Shown here: positions 1-5,859 of the stretch, one piece after another
Layout of the letters: every line of letters starts with the position of its first letter
Numbering within the stretch: the first letter of the stretch is position 1
DNA from: an uncultured Oscillospiraceae bacterium
Lineage (GTDB): Bacteria; Bacillota; Clostridia; Oscillospirales; Oscillospiraceae
Length of the DNA: 9,432 bases
Reading direction: 5' to 3'
NCBI GenBank assembly: GCA_910588135.1
Contig: CAJUOT010000076.1
Span: forward strand, 1 to 9,432
The notes under the pieces: generated by a model
What the model was told of the DNA's origin: nothing
Databases searched by the model: none
Seen by the model: only the letters and a program-made list of their open reading frames with translations
Translations under genes and position numbers: made by a program

Positions 1-1137
1 CTCCCGCATCTTCTTGGCGGAGATGTAGTCGGGGTACATCCGCTTGGCGGAGCACTTGACGGCAAGCTCGGTGAGGTAGTCGTACTCGCCGCCGGTGAGG
101 TTGTTGCACTCGTCCAGCACGTACACCAGCTTGGGGAAGGCGGGGGTGATATACACGCCGTTCTCGTTCTTGATGCCCTCCAGGCGCTGGGTGAGGATCT
201 CCTGGATGATGGCGGCATTCTCCTTGATATAGGGGTCGCCCTCCCGCAGCACCAGGAACAGGGTGACGAAGGGGGACTGGCCGTTGGTGGTCATCAGGGT
301 GTTGATCTGGTACTGGATGGTCTGCACGCCGCTTTTCAGCTCATCCCGGGTTCTGGCCCGGGCCAACTTCTCCACAGTGGCGTCGGGAAGCTCAGGGGCG
401 GTCTCCCGGGTCTTGCGGACGTACTTTTCATAGGTCAGCCGCAGGTATTTGCCCAGATGGCTCACCTCCACGGACTGCCCGCCGTACTGGTTGGAGGCCA
501 CGCAGGAGATGATCTGGGTGACCACGGTGCAGGCCACCTGGAAGCTCTTGGGCGGCTCAATCAGCTTCCCGTTGATCATAGTGCCGTTATCCAGCATATC
601 CCCGATGTTCACCAGACAGCAGTTGAAAATGTGCTGGACGAAATAGTCCGCGTCGTGAAAGTGGATCACGCCCTCGTCGTGGGCCTTGGAGATATGCTCG
701 GGCAGGAGAATGCGCTTGGTCAGATCCCGGCTCACCTCTCCGGCGATGTAATCCCGCTGGGTGGAGGCAATGGCGGTGTTCTTGTTGGCGTTCTCCTCCG
801 CCAGCTCCTTGTTGTCGTTGCGGATCAGGGAGAGGATGGACTCGTCGGTGGTGTTGGCTTTGCGCACCAGGGCGCGGGTGTACCGGTAGATGATATAGGC
901 TTTGGCCAGCTCATATTTTCCGGCGGCCATCAGCTTGGTCTCCACCATGTCCTGGATATCCTCTACCAGCAGGCGCTTGCGGCCGCGGGTTTCGGCTACA
1001 GCGTCGGCGATGGCGTCGATGGACGCCTCGTCAATGCGGTAGGGCTCGTCCACGGCGGCGTTGGCCTTCTGGATGGCGGCCACAATTTTGGACCGGTCAA
1101 AGTCGACGATGGAATCGTCTCTTTTAATGACTTTCAT
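1..1137 (-). CDS. nrdD: Anaerobic (class III) ribonucleoside-triphosphate reductase, N-terminal part; 3' end beyond window
   Basis: Only the first 379 codons are inside the window, with no stop; family members are about 700 residues, so roughly half is present and the C-terminal glycyl-radical loop is not visible. NrdD reduces ribonucleoside triphosphates to deoxyribonucleotides without oxygen, using a glycyl radical installed by the SAM enzyme NrdG. Residues about 3-95 are an ATP-cone (starts KVIKRDDSIVDFDRSKI; later KLMAAGKYELAKAYIIYRYTR), the allosteric nucleotide switch. Family signatures follow: HFHDADYF at 159-166, NIGDMLDNGTMING at 177-190, and TTNGQSPFVTLFL at 283-295. The ATG at 1135-1137 is preceded at 8 nt by AAGGGAG (1146-1152 on the complement). 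The gene has its own promoter and NrdR box. nrdG would be expected downstream, off the window. The family assignment is very secure. Confidence 0.96.
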   Translation of the reverse strand, partial: MKVIKRDDSIVDFDRSKIVAAIQKANAAVDEPYRIDEASIDAIADAVAETRGRKRLLVEDIQDMVETKLMAAGKYELAKAYIIYRYTRALVRKANTTDESILSLIRNDNKELAEENANKNTAIASTQRDYIAGEVSRDLTKRILLPEHISKAHDEGVIHFHDADYFVQHIFNCCLVNIGDMLDNGTMINGKLIEPPKSFQVACTVVTQIISCVASNQYGGQSVEVSHLGKYLRLTYEKYVRKTRETAPELPDATVEKLARARTRDELKSGVQTIQYQINTLMTTNGQSPFVTLFLVLREGDPYIKENAAIIQEILTQRLEGIKNENGVYITPAFPKLVYVLDECNNLTGGEYDYLTELAVKCSAKRMYPDYISAKKMRE

Positions 1138-1242
1138 GGGGCGGACTCCCTTCTCTTGATGGTTCTTTTGTGCCTTGGGCCGGCTGAAGCGGCCCGCTCC
1201 GCCCTGGAATTATCTGGGGGGACAAACTGAGGGCGCTCCATC

Positions 1243-1271
1243 ATAATACTATATCTTGTGGTTTATGTCAA
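1243..1271 (-). promoter_or_regulatory. Sigma-A promoter of nrdD
   Basis: Read on the minus strand, TTGACA (1266-1271) and TATTAT (1243-1248) are separated by exactly 17 bp. This is a perfect -35 and a 5/6 -10. Transcription would begin near 1236 and leave a leader of about 100 nt before the nrdD ATG. The leader includes a GGGCCG/CGGCCC hairpin (1177-1182 with 1190-1195) of unknown role. Confidence 0.85.
1246..1261. promoter_or_regulatory. NrdR box, with a weaker second box one 32-bp step away (1278-1293)
   Basis: The plus-strand 16-mer ATACTATATCTTGTGG matches the NrdR consensus ACACTATATATTGTGT at 13 of 16 positions. NrdR is the ATP/dATP-sensing zinc-finger repressor of ribonucleotide reductase genes and usually binds two boxes about 31-32 bp apart. 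At exactly +32 bp (1278-1293) there is AAACTAGATAAATGGG, which matches 9 of 16 with the CTAxATA core kept. The first box fills the spacer and overlaps the -10 of the nrdD promoter, so binding would block RNA polymerase. The first box is convincing; the second is plausible from its spacing. Confidence 0.78.
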
Positions 1272-1293
1272 TTGGGCAAACTAGATAAATGGG

Positions 1294-1497
1294 AGGCGCG
1301 TTTTTCTACAGAATCATTGGAAGAACAGGCTTGACAGGGGAGCGGGATTTGCGGAGGCGTGGTGGCGGCGGGCTGGGCCGGGGCATAGACTGGAATGCAC
1401 CCAGGCGGGCGCTGCGCCTGCGCCCCCGCGCCCGATCCCGGCCCTGGCGGGAGCTGCGGAGCCCCCCTGGGCTTGGGCCGGGGAAAGGAGCGTACTC
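1294..1497. other. GC-rich leader/intergenic region before the cysteine-rich gene, with strong hairpins
   Basis: Together with the nrdD control region this is the 360-base gap between divergent genes. I see no credible gene in it. It holds predicted RNA hairpins on the plus strand: GGGCGC (1407-1412) with GCGCCC (1420-1425), and CCCGGCCC (1437-1444) with GGGCCGGG (1475-1482). The second ends just before the AAAGGAG ribosome binding site (1484-1490). No good sigma-A promoter for the downstream gene was found, so its promoter may be of an alternative type. Confidence 0.5.
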
Positions 1498-2505
1498 ATG
1501 AGTCAATTTTATTTAAACGGCCCCGCCAGGGGCTATGCCATGTCTGCGGAGGAGTTTGCCGCCGGGGCCTGCCAGCGCCCCTGTCCGCAGCCCCCCGTGT
1601 CCGGCTGCGGCTGCGGCGGGATGGCGCCCGTCCCCGACTGCCCGGACAGTGGGTGCGGCCAGGATGAGGGCTGCTGCCAGCAGATGATCTGCTGCTACCG
1701 GCCTGCCCCCGGCCCCCGGCCCCAGCCCCCCCAGGTGGAGGAGGGATGCTGCTGCAAGCAGAGCTTCCGGGCCGCCCTGGGCCTTTTGTGCGACGAGCAG
1801 ATTTCCGGTCTGCTGGACTTCGACACCGCCGCGTTCCTCACCGGCACCTATACCGCCGGGGCGGTGCTGACGGGCGGGAAGCCGCCGGCTGGAGAGGATG
1901 CCGGGGACGCCGCCGGCCAGGCGGAGGGTGAGGACACCGGCGATGCCGGGACCGGGGACAAACCCAATCCGCCCACAAAGCCCTGCCCCTGCGGAGCGTC
2001 CGACAACCTGGGAACCCTGTCGGGCAGCTTCCGGCGGTTCGCGCCATGCACCTGTGACCTGCTGGATATTGATGCCGGACTCTACACCGCGGGGGGAAAG
2101 GGCTGCTCCTTTACCGCCAGCCAAGTGTCCCTGTGTGAGCTGGACGCGGTGGTGCTCCAGGGCGCGGAGGCCTGTGCCGAGGGCGACCTGTCCGCCGGCG
2201 AGGTGACGGCGCGGAATTTCCGCTGCCTGCGCACCCGGCTGGCCCAGCGGCTCAATCCCTGCGGCGACCCCTGCGGGCAGGGCTGCTCCTGCGCCTGCGA
2301 CGGCCGGGACTGCTGCTGCGCCGCCGGGCTGCTGTCCACCCTGGCCCAGAACAACCTGAGCCGCCGGGTATCCCTGGCTGCCGGGCTGCTGGTACTGCGC
2401 AACGCGCAGCTGCTGGGGACCGTGGGCAACGTGCTGGTGCTGGCAAATGACTGCGACAACCGGCTGTACTTCGTGTGCGTGAACAGCGTGCAGTTTATCG
2501 GCTGA
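1498..2505 (+). CDS. Cysteine-rich protein of unknown function, possibly a spore coat/exosporium-type structural protein
   Basis: The protein has 335 residues, of which 32 are cysteine (about 10%), many in CC, CCC and CxC clusters: GCC-QQMI-CC at 58-66, GCCCK at 83-87, CGDPCGQGCSCACDGRDCCC at 255-274. There is no signal peptide or clear membrane segment. The N-terminal 85 residues are rich in Cys, Pro and Gly. A hydrophobic module follows at 85-126 (SFRAALGLLCDEQISGLLDFDTAAFL). Residues 131-162 are an acidic Gly/Asp/Glu linker with degenerate GEDAGD/GEDTGD repeats, then a module starting DNLGTLSGSFRRFAPCTCD (169-187). A conserved-looking C-terminus (LSRRVSLAAGLLVL...VLVLANDCDNRLYFVCVNSVQFIG) ends it. 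The ATG has AAAGGAG 7 nt upstream. The composition resembles disulfide-cross-linked or metal-binding coat proteins of spore formers; that role is inference and I recognise no named family. Confidence 0.85.
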   Translation: MSQFYLNGPARGYAMSAEEFAAGACQRPCPQPPVSGCGCGGMAPVPDCPDSGCGQDEGCCQQMICCYRPAPGPRPQPPQVEEGCCCKQSFRAALGLLCDEQISGLLDFDTAAFLTGTYTAGAVLTGGKPPAGEDAGDAAGQAEGEDTGDAGTGDKPNPPTKPCPCGASDNLGTLSGSFRRFAPCTCDLLDIDAGLYTAGGKGCSFTASQVSLCELDAVVLQGAEACAEGDLSAGEVTARNFRCLRTRLAQRLNPCGDPCGQGCSCACDGRDCCCAAGLLSTLAQNNLSRRVSLAAGLLVLRNAQLLGTVGNVLVLANDCDNRLYFVCVNSVQFIG

Positions 2506-2519
2506 TGTTCAACTGGTGA

Positions 2520-2557
2520 AAGACCGCCCCCTCCGCATCCGCGGAAGGGGCGGTCTT
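2520..2557. terminator. Bidirectional hairpin terminator between convergent genes
   Basis: AAGACCGCCCC (2520-2530) pairs perfectly with GGGGCGGTCTT (2547-2557), and the stem continues through CTCCGC/GCGGAA with one mismatch around a four-base loop. It lies 14 nt after the cysteine-rich gene and 17 nt past the stop of the opposing lipoprotein gene. The T-runs on both sides are short, so efficiency is uncertain, but the stem is very stable and well placed. Confidence 0.75.
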
Positions 2558-2574
2558 CATGGGCTGGAAGCCGT

Positions 2575-3045
2575 TTACTCCTCTATCTGGTCGAAGGGGT
2601 AAAACCTATATTGGCAGTTGGAAAGCTCGAACCCGTTGATGTTGGAGTGGGAGCTCAGCACCAGCTTATCCGTCAGCACCGTCCCTTTGTAATCCACGGT
2701 CCCCTTGGGCGCCGCCGTGGTCAGCGTGATCTCTCCGCCGGCCAGCGTATAGTGCCCCAGCAAGTCCGCATAATACTCGTTCTCCCGGTTGAACCAGCTC
2801 TCTCTGGGGAAATAATTCCCCTCCGGTTTCTTCTGCTCCACGCTGGTGTGGATCACGGTGCCGTCTTCGTAGAACCGCAGGGCGTAGTTGTTGGTCAGGC
2901 CGTTGCCGTCAAAATCCATGATGAAACAGTACAGGCCGTCATAGCGCAGCGTACCCGCCCCGCTGGGCTGCGGGGCCTTGGAATCGCACCCGGACAGCAA
3001 CAGCGCCAGCATCAGGCCCAGGGCGAGAAAAGAGATTCGTTTCAT
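2575..3045 (-). CDS. Small secreted lipoprotein, function unknown
   Basis: The protein has 156 residues. The N-terminus MKR plus a hydrophobic stretch (4-17) ends in the lipobox LSGC with the lipidated cysteine at residue 20. It should therefore be exported by Sec, processed by signal peptidase II and anchored on the outer face of the membrane. The mature part is a single small domain: YDGLYCFIMDFDGNG (35-49), NNYALRFYEDGTVIHTSVE (52-70), then beta-rich strands such as HYTLAGGEITLTT (98-110). This pattern (a display-type sentence GLY... LRFYEDGTV... G.Y...GG.I.LT) recurs in uncharacterised lipocalin-like or beta-sandwich proteins, but I cannot name a family. GGGAGG lies about 8 nt upstream of the ATG, and the gene has its own promoter. 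It is divergent from dinB; no functional link is evident. Confidence 0.88.
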   Translation of the reverse strand: MKRISFLALGLMLALLLSGCDSKAPQPSGAGTLRYDGLYCFIMDFDGNGLTNNYALRFYEDGTVIHTSVEQKKPEGNYFPRESWFNRENEYYADLLGHYTLAGGEITLTTAAPKGTVDYKGTVLTDKLVLSSHSNINGFELSNCQYRFYPFDQIEE

Positions 3046-3078
3046 AAAGGCAGCCTCCCCGCAGGTTCAGTTTTCTTT

Positions 3079-3107
3079 AGTATAGCACAGGGGCGCGGGG
3101 GGCGCAA
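3079..3107 (-). promoter_or_regulatory. Promoter of the lipoprotein gene
   Basis: On the minus strand there is a TATACT -10 (3079-3084) with an extended TGC in front of it. A weak TTGCGC -35 (3102-3107) lies at a 17-bp spacing. The very GC-rich spacer makes the -35 a weaker call; the extended -10 supports it. Confidence 0.6.
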
Positions 3108-3118
3108 GCCAAAAATAC

Positions 3119-3132
3119 AGAACGAATGTTTG
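3119..3132. promoter_or_regulatory. LexA (SOS) box overlapping the dinB -35
   Basis: AGAACGAATGTTTG matches the Gram-positive LexA/DinR consensus CGAACRNRYGTTYC at 12 of 14 positions; only the two outermost bases differ. It overlaps the first bases of the TTGACA at 3130-3135, the usual position for repression. Its presence next to a DinB gene makes SOS control of dinB likely. Confidence 0.75.
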
Positions 3133-3158
3133 ACAAAACGGAACAGGTGATGTATACT
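3130..3158 (+). promoter_or_regulatory. Sigma-A promoter of dinB
   Basis: A perfect TTGACA (3130-3135) and TATACT (3153-3158) are separated by 17 bp, with the start codon 22 nt after the -10. The leader is very short and ends in a GAGGGGGGAG ribosome binding site. Confidence 0.88.
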
Positions 3159-3180
3159 GTCGGGGTGAGGGGGGAGCGCC

Positions 3181-4407
3181 ATGGACCGGGTCATCTATCA
3201 CTGCGACTGCAACAGCTTTTACTGCTCGGTGGAGCTGCTGTCCCGCCCGGAGCTTCGGCGTGTCCCGGCGGCGGTGTGCGGCGACCCCAGCAGCCGCCAC
3301 GGCATCATCCTGGCCAAAAACGAGCCAGCCAAAAAGCTGGGCGTGCGTACGGCGGAAACCATCTGGCAGGCGAGGCGCAAGTGCCCGGAGCTGGTGCTGC
3401 TCCCCGCCCACCATGGGCTGTACCGGGAATATTCCAGGAAGGTGAACGCCGTCTATTACCGTTTCACCGACCTGATTGAGCCCTTCGGCATCGACGAGAG
3501 CTGGCTGGATGTGACCCACACCCTGCACCTGTTCGGCGGCGATCCCCGCGCCCTGGCCGACCGCATCCGGAACACGGTGCGGGAGGAGCTGGGGCTGACC
3601 ATTTCCGTGGGGGTGTCCTTCAACAAGGTGTTTGCCAAGCTGGGCAGCGACTACAAAAAGCCGGACGCCACCACTGTCATCACCCCGGAGAATTACCGGC
3701 GGGTGGTGTGGCCCCTGCCGGTCACCGACCTGCTGTTTGTGGGCCGGGCGGCGGCCAAAGTGCTGGCCCAGTACGGGGTGTCCACCATCGGGGAGCTGGC
3801 CGGGTTTGACCGCGCCGCGCTGGAGGAGCTGCTGGGCAGGCAGGGGGGCCAGCTGTGGGAGTACGCCAACGGCCTGGAGAACAGCCCCGTGGCCCCGGCG
3901 GGGGCATACACGCCCCCCAAGTCGGTGGGCAACGGGGAGACCTTTCCCCGCAACCTCACCCGCCGGGACGAGGTGGGCCGGGGGGTGGCGGTGCTGGCGG
4001 ACGAGGTGGCGGTGCGCCTGCGCAGGCATGGGATGAAGGCGGGCACCCTCCAGGTGACCATCCGGGACCCGAACTTCAAGGACATCTGCCGCCAGCGGCC
4101 GCTGGACGCCCCTGCCAACACCGCCCGGGAGCTGTACCGCGCCGCCATGGACATCATCGCCCGGAGCTGGAAACCCAACGCGCCCATCCGGGCCATCACC
4201 CTCACCGCCCTCAGCCTGATTCCGGAGGGGGAGGCGGCGGAGCAGCTGGACCTGTTCCAAGGGGCGGGCCCCCCAAAGCGGGAGCGTGTGGAAAAGCTGG
4301 AGCGGGCCATGGACGCCATCCGCTCCAAGTACGGCAGGGGAGCGGTGACGGTGGCGTCCCTGGCCCCGGAGCAGACGGCGGAGGACGATGGGGAGGTGCC
4401 GTTCTAG
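3181..4407 (+). CDS. dinB: Y-family DNA polymerase (DNA polymerase IV / DinB)
   Basis: A 408-residue translesion polymerase that extends primers past damaged template bases with low fidelity. The palm begins DCNSFYCSVE (9-18): D9 is the first metal ligand and Y14 aligns with the steric gate that excludes ribonucleotides. The catalytic pair D105-E106 lies in GIDESWLD. SVGVSFNKVFAKLGSDYKKPDA (about 141-162) is the conserved finger/palm segment. The helix-hairpin-helix thumb follows (VGRAAAKVLAQYGVSTIGELAG), then the little-finger domain (about 240-350). A beta-clamp binding motif, QLDLF, is at 355-359, followed by a 49-residue tail. Asn at position 11, where E. coli DinB has Asp, is common in clostridial members. 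The gene stands alone behind an SOS-type promoter and a bidirectional terminator follows it. Subfamily (PolY1 or PolY2) is not settled. Confidence 0.95.
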   Translation: MDRVIYHCDCNSFYCSVELLSRPELRRVPAAVCGDPSSRHGIILAKNEPAKKLGVRTAETIWQARRKCPELVLLPAHHGLYREYSRKVNAVYYRFTDLIEPFGIDESWLDVTHTLHLFGGDPRALADRIRNTVREELGLTISVGVSFNKVFAKLGSDYKKPDATTVITPENYRRVVWPLPVTDLLFVGRAAAKVLAQYGVSTIGELAGFDRAALEELLGRQGGQLWEYANGLENSPVAPAGAYTPPKSVGNGETFPRNLTRRDEVGRGVAVLADEVAVRLRRHGMKAGTLQVTIRDPNFKDICRQRPLDAPANTARELYRAAMDIIARSWKPNAPIRAITLTALSLIPEGEAAEQLDLFQGAGPPKRERVEKLERAMDAIRSKYGRGAVTVASLAPEQTAEDDGEVPF

Positions 4408-4430
4408 CGCAGGTGCAGGGGCGGAGCAAA

Positions 4431-4463
4431 AGCCCGCCGGAACTGCCGGCGGGCTCCTGTTTT
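4431..4463. terminator. Bidirectional rho-independent terminator between dinB and upp
   Basis: AGCCCGCCGG (4431-4440) pairs perfectly with CCGGCGGGCT (4446-4455) around a five-base loop. A T-rich stretch (TGTTTT) follows on the plus strand, and AAAA (4428-4431) gives TTTT on the minus strand. It lies 23 nt after dinB and about 40 nt after the end of upp. Confidence 0.9.
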
Positions 4464-4496
4464 GGTGTGATAAGCTGTGCCAACAGCCTCGGCTTC

Positions 4497-5129
4497 TTAT
4501 TTTGTGCCGAAGATGCGGTCGCCCGCGTCGCCCAGGCCGGGGACAATATAGCTGTTTTCGTTGAGGCCCTGGTCCACCGCGCCGCAGTAAATATCCACAT
4601 CGGGGTGTTTGGCGGTCACGACCTCAATGCCCTTGGGGGCGGCGACCAGCACCATCAGCTTGATGTTCTTGCAGCCGTAGCCCTTGATGATGTCGATGGC
4701 GGCGTTGGCGCTGCCGCCGGTGGCCAGCATAGGGTCCACGATGAGCACGTCCCGCTCCGCCACGTCCCGGGGCATTTTGCAGAAGTACTGCACCGGCTCC
4801 ATGGTCTCCTCGTTGCGGTACATACCCAGGTGGCCCACCCGGGCGGAGGGCACCATGCGCAGCACGCCGTCCACCAGGCCCAGGCCGGCCCGGAGAATGG
4901 GCACCACGGCGAACTTTTTGCCCTTCAGGGTGGGGGCTTCCATCTTGCAGATGGGGGTCTCGATCTCCTTGGTGGTGAGGGGGAGGTCCCGAGTGGCCTC
5001 GTAGGTCAGCAGCATTCCGATCTCAGACACGATCTCCCGGAAGTCCTTGGTGGAGGTATCCTTATCCCGCAGGATGGTCAGCTTGTGGGACAGGAGGGGA
5101 TGATTTACCACGTGTACTTTTTCGTTCAT
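4497..5129 (-). CDS. upp: Uracil phosphoribosyltransferase
   Basis: A 210-residue cytosolic enzyme that makes UMP from uracil and PRPP (pyrimidine salvage). The length matches the family (about 208-210). The PRPP loop VLIVDPMLATGGS is at 128-140, FAVVPILRAGLGLVDG at 73-88, and the uracil-binding C-terminus PGLGDAGDRIFGTK at 197-210. The start MNEKVHVVNHPLLSHKL is typical, and AAAGGAG lies about 10 nt upstream. The frame is open for another 26 codons to an ATG at 5207, but that would place the start upstream of the promoter at 5172-5200, so the shorter start is right. It is monocistronic as far as seen, with no uracil permease beside it. Confidence 0.97.
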   Translation of the reverse strand: MNEKVHVVNHPLLSHKLTILRDKDTSTKDFREIVSEIGMLLTYEATRDLPLTTKEIETPICKMEAPTLKGKKFAVVPILRAGLGLVDGVLRMVPSARVGHLGMYRNEETMEPVQYFCKMPRDVAERDVLIVDPMLATGGSANAAIDIIKGYGCKNIKLMVLVAAPKGIEVVTAKHPDVDIYCGAVDQGLNENSYIVPGLGDAGDRIFGTK

Positions 5130-5171
5130 ATCGGCAGCTCTCCTTTGTGTGACCTGATTTTGATCCATGAG

Positions 5172-5200
5172 ATTATACCACAGCGGCCATGGCTTGCCAA
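5172..5200 (-). promoter_or_regulatory. Promoter of upp
   Basis: On the minus strand there is a perfect TATAAT (5172-5177), preceded by an extended TGG, and TTGGCA (5195-5200) at 17 bp. A short inverted repeat, TTGCC/GGCAA (5194-5198 and 5203-5207), covers the -35 and could be an operator, but nothing identifies a regulator. Confidence 0.85.
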
Positions 5201-5271
5201 TGGGCAATCCGCGTTTTTTTCCGTTTCGGCGTTTTGACCGTCCGTCGCGCCGGAAGGGCCGTCTGTCCCGG

Positions 5272-5287
5272 CCCGCTGGACAGCGGG
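5272..5287. promoter_or_regulatory. Perfect inverted repeat centred on the -35 of the LytTR operon (candidate operator)
   Basis: CCCGCTG (5272-5278) and CAGCGGG (5281-5287) form a perfect 7-bp inverted repeat with a 2-bp centre, and the -35 TGGACA (5277-5282) is at its middle. LytTR proteins normally bind direct repeats, so this may be the site of another regulator or chance in GC-rich DNA. Confidence 0.4.
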
Positions 5288-5305
5288 GGCGGGGCGGGTT
5301 ATACT
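5277..5305 (+). promoter_or_regulatory. Promoter of the LytTR/DUF3021 operon
   Basis: TGGACA (5277-5282, 5/6 match) and TATACT (5300-5305, 5/6 match) are separated by 17 bp. The GTG start is 24 nt after the -10, so the leader is short and consists mostly of the AGGAGGGGGG ribosome binding site. Confidence 0.75.
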
Positions 5306-5329
5306 GGAGACACAGGAGGGGGGAGCGCC

Positions 5330-5773
5330 GTGAAGGTGGAAATTCAAATCGACCCGGAGCTGGAGGAGCCCGTCCTCATCCTGCGCGCCCCCAGCGCCAC
5401 CGAGGAGGTGGAACAGCTGGCCGCGCGGCTGCGGGGGGAGGCCCCGCCCCAGCCCTTCACCGTGTATGCCGGACGGGAGGCGGTGCGGGTGAGCCGGTCC
5501 ATGGCGCTGCGGTTCTACGCCGAGGACAAAGGGGTTTTCTGCCAGACGGGCCGGGGGGTGTTCGCCGTCCGGCAGCGGCTGTACGAGCTGGAGGAGGAGC
5601 TGGCGGGGACGAGATTCGTCCGGGTGTCCAATTCGGAGATCGTCAACCTGGACCGGGTGGCGGGGCTGGACCTGACCCTGGCAGGGACGATCAAGATGAC
5701 ATTGGAAGGCGGGACGGTGTGCTGGGTGTCCCGGCGGTATGTGAAAAAGATCAAGCAGGTGCTGGGGCTGTAG
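5330..5773 (+). CDS. Stand-alone LytTR-family DNA-binding transcriptional regulator
   Basis: A 147-residue protein with one LytTR domain at about 45-147: RFYAEDKGVFCQTGRGVFAVRQRLYELEEEL (61-91), the hallmark FVRVSNSEIVNL (96-107), and VSRRYVKKIKQVL (133-145). Residues 1-40 (KVEIQIDPELEEPVLIL...) replace the response-regulator receiver domain, as in small stand-alone LytTR proteins, so control is not by phosphorylation. The start is the GTG at 5330, which has AGGAGG (5314-5319) about 10 nt upstream and lies just after a promoter. An in-frame ATG at 5189 lies far upstream of that promoter and is rejected. The downstream neighbour is a DUF3021-like membrane protein, the usual partner. By analogy with streptococcal LytTR regulatory systems, the regulator probably controls its own operon and the membrane partner restrains it. 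The TAG stop lies inside the palindromic element that follows. Confidence 0.9.
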   Translation: MKVEIQIDPELEEPVLILRAPSATEEVEQLAARLRGEAPPQPFTVYAGREAVRVSRSMALRFYAEDKGVFCQTGRGVFAVRQRLYELEEELAGTRFVRVSNSEIVNLDRVAGLDLTLAGTIKMTLEGGTVCWVSRRYVKKIKQVLGL

Positions 5774-5845
5774 GGGCGCGCATTGCGCGCTCGTGCGCCC
5801 TTTGGATGTGCTTCGGACAACGGGCGCGCAATGCGCGCCCCTACA
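5769..5845. repeat. 77-bp palindromic element inside the operon (MITE-like or RNA hairpin)
   Basis: A perfect 22-bp inverted repeat (5769-5790 with 5824-5845) begins TGTAGGGGCGCGC and ends GCGCGCCCCTACA. The pairing continues four more steps (TCGT at 5791-5794 with ACGG at 5820-5823, one of them a G-U wobble), which gives a 26-step stem and a 25-nt loop. Its left end supplies the TAG stop of the LytTR gene (5771-5773), and its right end abuts the AAGGAGG ribosome binding site of the next gene. No T-run follows, so it is not a standard terminator. The GTAGGGGCG ends resemble dispersed palindromic repeats of clostridia; copy number could not be checked. Confidence 0.85.
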
Positions 5846-5859
5846 AGGAGGGATGCTTT

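Noticed and set aside
457..1230. A long plus-strand open frame (257 codons) opposite nrdD.
   Set aside because: It is exactly antiparallel to the strongly conserved nrdD coding sequence and has a low-complexity Gly/Val/His composition typical of GC-rich shadow frames.
1384..1391. CATAGACT as a sigma-E-like -10 for the cysteine-rich gene.
   Set aside because: It matches the -10 pattern, but no ATA-type -35 element lies 14-15 bp upstream in the GC-rich sequence, so it is not listed as a promoter.
3067..4260. A minus-strand open frame of about 400 codons across dinB.
   Set aside because: It is the complement of the dinB frame, matches no family, and has no ribosome binding site.
5130..5207. 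A 26-codon N-terminal extension of upp to an ATG at 5207.
   Set aside because: The promoter hexamers at 5172-5200 lie inside it, the family length fits the shorter form, and the ribosome binding site precedes the ATG at 5129.
3855..5237. A plus-strand open frame of 460 codons spanning the dinB end, the terminator and upp.
   Set aside because: It crosses a strong terminator and two well-identified genes; its sequence is Gly/Pro/His-rich shadow translation.
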